Origin: Hoeflea marina
Lineage (GTDB): Bacteria > Pseudomonadota > Alphaproteobacteria > Rhizobiales > Rhizobiaceae
Assembly: GCF_003182275.1 (NCBI RefSeq)
Contig: NZ_QGTR01000003.1
Span: 558,001-622,000 of the forward strand
Direction of reading: 5' to 3'
Length of the DNA stretch: 64,000 nucleotides
Shown piece after piece: positions 58,342-64,000 of this stretch. The number at the start of each line of letters is the position of its first letter. The first letter of the stretch is position 1. The notes below the pieces were generated by a model, which had not been told where the DNA came from, searched no databases, and was given only the letters and a program-made list of their open reading frames with translations. The translations under genes were made by a program, and so were the position numbers.

Positions 58342-58522
58342 ACCACCTTCCCGATCCTGCCGCCGAATCGACGCCGTCTGCCGCACGCCGTGGGCACCCC
58401 GCTGGCCGTTGCGTCGGCTTCAGCACACGTTTCCGAAGGGGGCAATTGCCAGGCTTTCAGCTGTTGCATGACCCTGAGACGATGATGCTGAAGTAAAGCT
58501 CCCCATGCCCCGCGACAATATG

Positions 58523-58539
58523 GTATGAATAAATCATAC
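58523..58539. promoter_or_regulatory. Candidate ParD autoregulatory operator
   Basis: GTATGA-ATAAA-TCATAC, a perfect 6-bp inverted repeat, 32 nt upstream of the parD ATG, inside the expected promoter. Ribbon-helix-helix antitoxins repress their own promoters at such sites. Confidence 0.5.
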
Positions 58540-58570
58540 AATGTGTCATCCTGCGGGATGAGGAGCGATC

Positions 58571-58843
58571 ATGGACAAGCGAACAATCAGCCTTCCCGAT
58601 GAGCATGCCAGCTATATCGATCAGAAAGTCAAGTCGGGAGACTACGCCTCGGCAAGCGAGGTTGTTCGCGCGGGACTTCGCGCCCTGCAGGAGCGTGACC
58701 GCGCCATTGAAGACTGGCTGCGCCATGAGGTTGCTTCCTCCTATGATGCCATGCGTGCCGACCCGTCGCGCGGCATTCCGGCAAGGTCTGTTTTTGATGA
58801 CATCCGCGCACGACACGCGCTGAAGGAAAAAGGCGCCGGGTGA
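58571..58843 (+). CDS. parD: Type II antitoxin, ParD/CopG ribbon-helix-helix family
   Basis: 90 residues; GATGAGGAGCGATC precedes the ATG. The ribbon-helix-helix is KRTISLPDEHASYIDQKVKS with GDYASASEVVRAGLRALQ, the ParD pattern. It should bind and neutralise ParE and repress its own promoter. The last bases overlap the start of the (broken) parE gene, as in intact parDE operons. With the toxin gene interrupted, the antitoxin is probably left as an orphan. Confidence 0.9.
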   Translation: MDKRTISLPDEHASYIDQKVKSGDYASASEVVRAGLRALQERDRAIEDWLRHEVASSYDAMRADPSRGIPARSVFDDIRARHALKEKGAG

Positions 58844-59198
58844 AAGAGCGGGACATCGTCTTTGCGCCGGAAGCGCGCGCGGATCTATGGGCTTCGGGTC
58901 TTTGTTTATGCATGTCGTGGTCCCGAAACCGCTGCACACTTTCGGGCGATATGCATTAGGAGTGCATCAGCGCCAAGGCGAGCGCTGATGTCGCCATCAC
59001 CTATATCGAACGAATCGAACGCTACTGCAGCGGTTTCGACCTGATGTCCGAGCGCGGTCAGGCCCGTGATGACATTCGGGCAGGTCTGCGCGTCATCGGC
59101 TTTGAAAGGTGCGTCACCATCGCCTTCATGGTCTCAGATCAAACCGTGACTGTTCTCCGGCTGTTCTATGGCGGGCAGAATTGGGAGGATGATCTGTG
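58840..59198 (+). pseudogene. parE: ParE toxin gene interrupted by a palindromic element
   Basis: Starts with GTG 58840 overlapping the parD stop: KERDIVFAPEARADL, then unrelated sequence with an in-frame TAG at 58957, then the same frame resumes: ADVAITYIERIERYCSGFDL, GLRVIGFERCVTIAF, LRLFYGGQNWEDDL, stop at 59196-59198. Both halves are clear ParE. The insert of roughly 85-90 bp (about 58888-58972) carries the hairpin at 58908-58956. The insertion keeps the frame; only the stop it brings breaks the protein. The toxin is therefore almost certainly inactive. Confidence 0.85.
58908..58956. repeat. Palindromic intergenic element inserted in parE
   Basis: ATGCATGTCG...CCCGAAA (58922-58928) is mirrored by TTTCGGG (58940-58946)...CGATATGCAT, a long imperfect hairpin. 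The sequence TTTATGCATGTCGT-N-CCCGAAACCGCTGCACAC with TTTCGGGCGA-ATGCATTAG closely resembles a short palindromic element found in many rhizobial intergenic regions (recalled). Confidence 0.75.
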
Positions 59199-59337
59199 AT
59201 GCAATGGATTCGTGAAAAGGCCGGGTTTTCGCGGAAGCGCCGGTGCCGGGGGCTCAGATGCACGATCTAGATGTCGGACCTGGCTCACCCGACTGACCGC
59301 GGCCGGGCACGACCGGGCGGACTGACTCGGCCGGCGC

Positions 59338-60006
59338 TCAGCCGGCCTTGCGGGCGCCCATCTGGCGGTAGCTCGCCATCAGATCGTTGAAGCGCTCGCC
59401 CTGGATGGCGACATGCAGGCGCAGCGTGGCCGCCGCGGCCTTGGAATCGGAGCGTTCGAGGGCGGCGAAGACGGCCCGGTGCTCGCGCATGGACTGCGGC
59501 ATGCGGCCGTTGACGCGCAGCTGCATGCGCCGGTAGGGCTTGAGCCGCTTGTGCAGCCGGGCCGCCTCGCGGGCCAGGAAGCGGTTGCCGCTGGCCTCGT
59601 AGAGCAGATGGTGGAATTTTTCGTTTTCCCGGTAGTACTCGTCGGAATCGCCCGCGGCGATCGCCGCCTCGCAGGCATCGATGGTCAGGCCGATGTCGGT
59701 CATCTGCCGCTCGGTGACCCGCCGCGCCGCCCGGAAACCGCACATCGCCTCGAGTTCGGCCATGACCTCGAACATCTCGACCAGCTCGACGAAGTCGGGA
59801 TGGCGGATGAAGGCGCCGCGGCGCGCCTCGAGGGTCAGCAGCCCGGAGGCCGCCAGCGACTGGAAGGCCTCGCGCAGCGGCGTGCGCGAGACGCCGAACT
59901 GCTCGGCGAGCTTGACCTCGTCGAGCCGCTCGCCGTCGGCGAACTCGCCGGTGACGATCATCTGCTCGATCTGTTCGCGAACGCGGTCTGCAATGCGTGT
60001 GCCCAT
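59338..60006 (-). CDS. matR: GntR family regulator of the malonate operon (MatR-like)
   Basis: 222 residues. Winged HTH: ERLDEVKLAEQFGVSRTPLR, then an FCD domain with EYYRENEKFHHLLYEA and REHRAVFAAL (His ligands). It is divergent from the malonate TRAP/decarboxylase operon, and the palindrome TTGTATACAA in between fits the site known for MatR of Rhizobium leguminosarum. It probably represses or activates the mat operon in response to malonate. Confidence 0.88.
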   Translation of the reverse strand: MGTRIADRVREQIEQMIVTGEFADGERLDEVKLAEQFGVSRTPLREAFQSLAASGLLTLEARRGAFIRHPDFVELVEMFEVMAELEAMCGFRAARRVTERQMTDIGLTIDACEAAIAAGDSDEYYRENEKFHHLLYEASGNRFLAREAARLHKRLKPYRRMQLRVNGRMPQSMREHRAVFAALERSDSKAAAATLRLHVAIQGERFNDLMASYRQMGARKAG

Positions 60007-60051
60007 AAAACCATCATGGCCGATCCGTGCGAGAATGCAAATTCATTCTTT

Positions 60052-60061
60052 TTGTATACAA
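60052..60061. promoter_or_regulatory. MatR operator TTGTATACAA
   Basis: Perfect 10-bp palindrome in the 146-bp spacer between matR and matP, 46 bp from the matR start. On the minus strand the context is TCTTGTATACAAA, close to the published R. leguminosarum MatR site (TCTTGTA-TACACGA, from memory). Confidence 0.75.
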
Positions 60062-60152
60062 GAGATTTGACATTGCATCCATAAAATGGTCCGATTGCCG
60101 AAGTGGCAGGGCTGGAGGAGTCCTTCCATGACCAATCATCCGGGAGGAAACC

Positions 60153-61151
60153 ATGATGACGACACGACTTTCTGCGCTCGCAAGCGTGCTTGCCGCATCC
60201 ATCGCCTTCACCGGTCTGGCGCAGGCCGAGACCCTGAAGGCATCGCACCAGTTTCCGGGCGGCAAGGGCGACGCCCGCGACGAAATGGTGCAGGTCTTCG
60301 CCAAGGAACTGGCCGCCGCCAATGTCGGGCTCGACGTCCAGGTCTATCCCAACCAGTCGCTGTTCAAGGCCAAGGACCAGTGGGGCGCGCTGACCAAGGG
60401 CCAGCTCGACATCACCTCGTTCCCGCTCGACTACGCCTCCGGCCGGGTGCCGCAGTTCTCGGCCACGCTGATGCCGGGCCTGGTGCGCAACCACGACCGC
60501 GCCAAGCGGCTCAATGATTCCCCCTTCATGGACGAGATCAAGAAGCTGGTGACCGACAGCGGCGCCATCGTCATTGCCGATGCCTGGCTCGGCGGCGCAT
60601 TTGCCTCGAAGAAGAACTGCATCACCTCTCCCGACACGATCAAGGGCCAGGTCACCCGCGCCGCGGGTCCGGCCTTCGAGCAGATGCTGGTCGGCGCCGG
60701 CGCGTCGATCTCGTCGATGGCGTCCTCGGAAATCTACACCGGCATGCAGACCGGCGTGCTCGACGCCACCAACACCTCGTCGGGCTCGTTCGTCTCCTAC
60801 CGGCTCTACGAGCAGGTCAAGTGCCTGACCGAGCCGGGTGAGAACGCGCTGTGGTTCATGTACGAGCCGATGCTGATCTCGAAGGAGACCTATGACCGGC
60901 TGACGCCGGAGCAGCAGGCCGCGGTGATGGCCGCGGGGCAGAAGGCGGAGGAGTATTTCGACTCCAAGGCCGCCGGCCTCGACAACGAGATGGTCGAGAT
61001 CTTCAAGAAGGCCGGCGTCGAGATCACGTCGATGTCGAAGGACGACTACGACGCCTGGCTCAAGATCGCCAAGGAGACCGCCTACAAGGAGTTCGCCGAG
61101 AAGGTGGACGGCGGCCAGAAGCTCATCGACGACGCGCTCGCCGTCGAGTGA
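60153..61151 (+). CDS. matP: Malonate TRAP transporter substrate-binding protein (DctP family)
   Basis: 332 residues with a signal peptide (cleaved near LAQAE) and GGGAGGAAACC upstream. DctP features: KASHQFPGGKGDARDEMVQ, KGQVTRAAG (conserved Arg), SSMASSEIYTGMQTG. The operon order P-Q-M followed by malonyl-CoA decarboxylase assigns malonate as ligand, as for MatPQM of Sinorhizobium. Confidence 0.9.
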   Translation: MMTTRLSALASVLAASIAFTGLAQAETLKASHQFPGGKGDARDEMVQVFAKELAAANVGLDVQVYPNQSLFKAKDQWGALTKGQLDITSFPLDYASGRVPQFSATLMPGLVRNHDRAKRLNDSPFMDEIKKLVTDSGAIVIADAWLGGAFASKKNCITSPDTIKGQVTRAAGPAFEQMLVGAGASISSMASSEIYTGMQTGVLDATNTSSGSFVSYRLYEQVKCLTEPGENALWFMYEPMLISKETYDRLTPEQQAAVMAAGQKAEEYFDSKAAGLDNEMVEIFKKAGVEITSMSKDDYDAWLKIAKETAYKEFAEKVDGGQKLIDDALAVE

Positions 61152-61221
61152 TCAACCGACCCCGGGGGATCCGCCCTCCCCCGGGCCTGCTGCCCGGTCC
61201 ATGATCCGAGGAAATCCCGGA

Positions 61222-61719
61222 ATGAAACGTTATGTCGCCGTCGTCGAGGCCCTGTCACGGCTGTGCGGACTGTCGTCCATGCTGCTCATCGCCGCCTCCA
61301 CGCTTGTCGTTTCGCAGATGGTCTTCATGCGCTATTTTCTGGGCGCCTCCACCGTCTGGCAGACCGAGTTCGTGGTCTATGCGATGATCGCGTCCACCTT
61401 CATCGGCGCACCCTATGTGCTCATGCACAAGGGCCATGTCTCCGTCGACCTGCTGCCCGTCATGCTGGGCGGCAACGCCAAGCGGGCGCTTGACGTTCTG
61501 GCCGCCGGCATCAGCCTTGCCTTCTGCGCGCTGCTGGCCTGGTCGGGCTGGCACTATTTCCACGAGGCGCTGTCCAAGGGCTGGACCACCGACACGGTCT
61601 GGGCGCTGCCGCTGTGGATTCCGCTGCTGCCGCTGCCGCTCGGCGGCGCCATCCTGTGCCTGCAATACATAGCCGAGATCCACAAGAGCTGGACCGCAAC
61701 CGGAGGGCCGCGCCCATGA
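61222..61719 (+). CDS. matQ: Malonate TRAP transporter small permease (DctQ family)
   Basis: 165 residues, four membrane helices. ATG 61222 chosen with GAGGAAAT about 10 nt upstream; an in-frame ATG at 61201 would add seven residues. WQTEFVVYAMIASTFIGAPY is the usual helix II region. Coupled to the large permease by ATGA. Confidence 0.88.
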   Translation: MKRYVAVVEALSRLCGLSSMLLIAASTLVVSQMVFMRYFLGASTVWQTEFVVYAMIASTFIGAPYVLMHKGHVSVDLLPVMLGGNAKRALDVLAAGISLAFCALLAWSGWHYFHEALSKGWTTDTVWALPLWIPLLPLPLGGAILCLQYIAEIHKSWTATGGPRP

Positions 61720-63032
61720 GCCCCATGGAAATCGGCCTCCTGATCCTGGCGGCGCTCATCGGGCTGTTCGCCATCGGCATGCCCATCGCCTTCGCGCTCG
61801 GCGCGGTGTCGATCGCGACGCTGCTGATCACCGACGGCTTCCGCTCGCTCGACATTCTCGGCGAAACCTTCTTCTCCGGGCTCAACTCGTTCACGCTGGT
61901 GTCGATCCCGATGTTCATCCTGATGGGCTCGGCGGTCGCCAACAGCCCGGCGGGCAAGGACCTCTACGAGGCGCTCGACCGCTGGCTCAACCGGGTTCCG
62001 GGCGGCCTGGTGCTGTCCAATCTCGGCGCCTGCTCGCTGTTTGCAGCACTTTCGGGCTCGTCGCCCGCCACCTGCGCCGCCATCGGCAAGATGGGCATTC
62101 CGGAAATGCGCAAGCGCGGCTATCCCGACGAGATCTCGGCGGGGTCCATCGCCGCCGGCGGCACGCTCGGCATCCTGATCCCGCCCTCGCTGACCATGAT
62201 CGTCTACGGCATCTCGACGGAAACCTCGATCGGACGGCTGTTCCTCGCCGGCGTGATCCCCGGTCTGATGCTGACGGCGATCTTCATGCTGTGGACGCTG
62301 TATTCCTGCTGGCGCAGCGGGCTGACGCTGTCGGACGTGACCCGGCATTACTCGCTGCGGGAGAAGCTCGAGATCCTGCCGCGCGTGCTGCCGTTCCTGG
62401 CCATCATCGCCGGCATCCTGTTCGTGCTCTATGGCGGGGTCGCCACCCCGTCGGAGGCCGCCGGCGTCGGCGCGCTGTTCTGCCTGGTGCTGGTGGTCGT
62501 GGTCTACAAGATGTTCTCGGTCCGGCCGTTCATCTCCATGTTCCGCGATTCGACCAAGGAATCGGTGATGATCATGATGATCATCGCCGCCTCCGAGCTG
62601 TTCGCCTTCACGCTGTCGTCGACCTTCGTCACCCAGAGCATCGCCGGCTGGATCTCCGATCTCGACGTCAACCGCTGGGTGTTGATGGCGATCATCAACC
62701 TCTTCCTGCTGGTGGCCGGCTTCTTCCTGCCGCCGGTCGCCGTCATCCTGATGACGGCGCCGATCCTGCTGCCGATCATCCTCAGCGCCGGTTTCGATCC
62801 CTACTGGTTCGCGGTGATCCTCACCATCAACATGGAAATCGGCCTGATCACCCCACCCGTCGGCCTCAATCTCTACGTCATCAACTCGATCGCGCCGGAC
62901 ATTTCGCTCGGCACCATCCTGCGCGGCTCGCTGCCCTATGTGATGTGCATGGTTCTCGCCATCGTGCTCTTGTGCATCTTTCCGCAGATCGCCACCTTCC
63001 TGCCGTCACTGGTCATGGGAGCCGCATTGTGA
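61716..63032 (+). CDS. matM: Malonate TRAP transporter large permease (DctM family)
   Basis: 438 residues, about 12 helices. Motifs FAALSGSSPATCAAIGKMG, AAGGTLGILIPPSLTMIVYG and YGGVATPSEAAGVGA are those of DctM. The stop overlaps the GTG start of the decarboxylase gene (GTGA). Confidence 0.93.
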   Translation: MSPMEIGLLILAALIGLFAIGMPIAFALGAVSIATLLITDGFRSLDILGETFFSGLNSFTLVSIPMFILMGSAVANSPAGKDLYEALDRWLNRVPGGLVLSNLGACSLFAALSGSSPATCAAIGKMGIPEMRKRGYPDEISAGSIAAGGTLGILIPPSLTMIVYGISTETSIGRLFLAGVIPGLMLTAIFMLWTLYSCWRSGLTLSDVTRHYSLREKLEILPRVLPFLAIIAGILFVLYGGVATPSEAAGVGALFCLVLVVVVYKMFSVRPFISMFRDSTKESVMIMMIIAASELFAFTLSSTFVTQSIAGWISDLDVNRWVLMAIINLFLLVAGFFLPPVAVILMTAPILLPIILSAGFDPYWFAVILTINMEIGLITPPVGLNLYVINSIAPDISLGTILRGSLPYVMCMVLAIVLLCIFPQIATFLPSLVMGAAL

Positions 63033-64000
63033 ACCGTTCGGGGTTTTTCTACGACCTGCTGTCGACCCTGTTCGAACGGACGGACTTCGCCCGCGCCAAG
63101 GGGGACGGACGCTCCATCACCGAACTGTGCGAGGACCTCATCGCCAGCCAGGGAGAGGTCTCCGGCGACAATATGGGTCGCCAGATCCTCACCCGGTTCA
63201 GCGAGCTCACGCCGGACGGCGAGATCGAATTCTTCAACTATCTCACCGAGCACATGGACATCGACACCGGGCGGCTGCAGACGCTGGCGGCGTCCTATCA
63301 GGCAGAGCGGTCGCCGGAGACCTTCGCGAGCCTGGTGGCGGCCGCCGAGCCGAAGCGCCAGGAACTGCTCCGCCGCATCAACCGGGTGCAGGGCGCCACC
63401 GGCGAACTGGTCAAGATGCGCTCCAGGCTGCTCCGGCTGCTCAAGGACCATCCCTCCTTCGGACGCACCGATCTCGATTTCCAGCACCTGTTCGGATCCT
63501 GGTTCAACCGCGGCTTCCTGCTGCCGAGGCGCATCCACTGGCAGAGCCCGGCCAACATTCTCGAAAAGATCATCAAGTACGAAGCGGTCCACGCGATCGA
63601 CGACTGGGACGACCTGCGCCGCCGGGTCGAGCCGGCCGACCGGCGCTGCTATGCCTTCTTCCATCCGGCGATGCCCGATGATCCGCTGATCTTCGTCGAG
63701 GTGGCGCTGGTCAGGGGCGTCCCCAATTCGGTGCAGGCGATCCTGGCGGAGAACCGCGAGATCCTCAATCCGGAGAGCGCGGACACGGCGGTGTTCTACT
63801 CGATTTCCAACTGCCAGACCGGCCTGCGCGGCGTCTCCTTCGGCAATTCGCTGATCAAGCAGGTGGTCGAGGATCTGCGCGCCGAGGTGAAGTCGATCAC
63901 CACCTTCGTCACCCTGTCGCCGATTCCGGGGCTCAATCGCTGGCTGCGCCAGTCGCACGCCGCCCAGGCGGGTGCCGCCGGGGGGGGCGACCTCGAGGCC
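63029..64000 (+). CDS. matA: Malonyl-CoA decarboxylase (3' end outside window)
   Basis: 324 codons are visible, reading from GTG 63029 to the last base of the window without a stop. Family motifs: HLFGSWFNRGFLLPRRIHW, CYAFFHPAMPDDPLIFVEVA, VFYSISNCQTGLRGVSFGN and TFVTLSPIPGLNRWL, the active-site region of malonyl-CoA decarboxylase. It releases CO2 from malonyl-CoA to give acetyl-CoA. A malonyl-CoA synthetase gene (matB) is expected next. Coupled to matM. Confidence 0.94.
   Translation, partial: MNRSGFFYDLLSTLFERTDFARAKGDGRSITELCEDLIASQGEVSGDNMGRQILTRFSELTPDGEIEFFNYLTEHMDIDTGRLQTLAASYQAERSPETFASLVAAAEPKRQELLRRINRVQGATGELVKMRSRLLRLLKDHPSFGRTDLDFQHLFGSWFNRGFLLPRRIHWQSPANILEKIIKYEAVHAIDDWDDLRRRVEPADRRCYAFFHPAMPDDPLIFVEVALVRGVPNSVQAILAENREILNPESADTAVFYSISNCQTGLRGVSFGNSLIKQVVEDLRAEVKSITTFVTLSPIPGLNRWLRQSHAAQAGAAGGGDLEA

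Noticed and set aside
62936-63958. Minus-strand open frame opposite the last kilobase
   Set aside because: The plus strand encodes malonyl-CoA decarboxylase with clear family motifs; the minus frame is its shadow.

Overview
The window is GC-rich chromosomal DNA of an alphaproteobacterium. It is most likely from the order Hyphomicrobiales (Rhizobiales), in or near the Rhizobiaceae/Phyllobacteriaceae. The pointers are a class II EPSP synthase of the Agrobacterium CP4 type, the aroA-cmk-rpsA block, an FYDLN acidic-domain protein, a matR-matPQMA malonate operon with its TTGTATACAA operator, IalB and DUF1127 proteins, and alphaproteobacterial palindromic repeats. The genus cannot be fixed from the sequence alone.

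Layout. 1-8.5 kb: surface-polysaccharide genes (one GT4 and two duplicated GT2 glycosyltransferases, an epimerase, phosphomannomutase, and a GDP-mannose pyrophosphorylase fused to an AGE-type isomerase), with an IalB protein inside. 8.6-14.3 kb: a NYN/OST-HTH protein, then a GntR regulator divergent from a TRAP transporter operon that ends in a shikimate-dehydrogenase-like gene. 14.3-22.8 kb: a GFA protein, an SDR, a three-subunit PaoABC-like molybdenum hydroxylase, a cation efflux protein and a large MscS channel. 22.9-30.5 kb: a GntR-controlled catabolic operon (ABC importer, acyl-CoA ligase, ketopantoate-reductase-like enzyme) divergent from an FAH-family hydrolase. 30.7-37.4 kb: fructose-1,6-bisphosphatase, a LysR regulator, and a TAXI-TRAP transporter coupled to a two-gene AtuA/DUF1446 pair.

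37.45-46.76 kb is a visibly more AT-rich island next to tRNA-Ser(GGA). It holds a remnant of a large restriction enzyme and an intact multi-gene system. The system has a MORC/MutL-like GHKL ATPase, an HNH nuclease, a SNF2 ATPase, a stand-alone EcoRII-N-type DNA-recognition domain, and a 523-residue protein that is an internal duplication of an RNA-polymerase alpha-CTD-like plus sigma-region-4-like module. Convergent to these are a Vsr nuclease and a Dcm-like cytosine methyltransferase with an N-terminal HTH. I read this as an ATP-dependent restriction-modification system with a dispersed architecture, possibly specific for a CCWGG-like site. It is the best candidate here for an incompletely described system.

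47-64 kb is core again: msrA, an orphan BMP-family binding protein, a 250-bp tandem repeat array, an RNase D, a LysR gene, a DUF1127 gene, rpsA-cmk-aroA with a clear rpsA terminator, the FYDLN gene, tRNA-Ala(GGC), a parD antitoxin whose parE partner is broken by an inserted palindromic element, and the malonate catabolic operon, whose malonyl-CoA decarboxylase gene runs off the end of the window.
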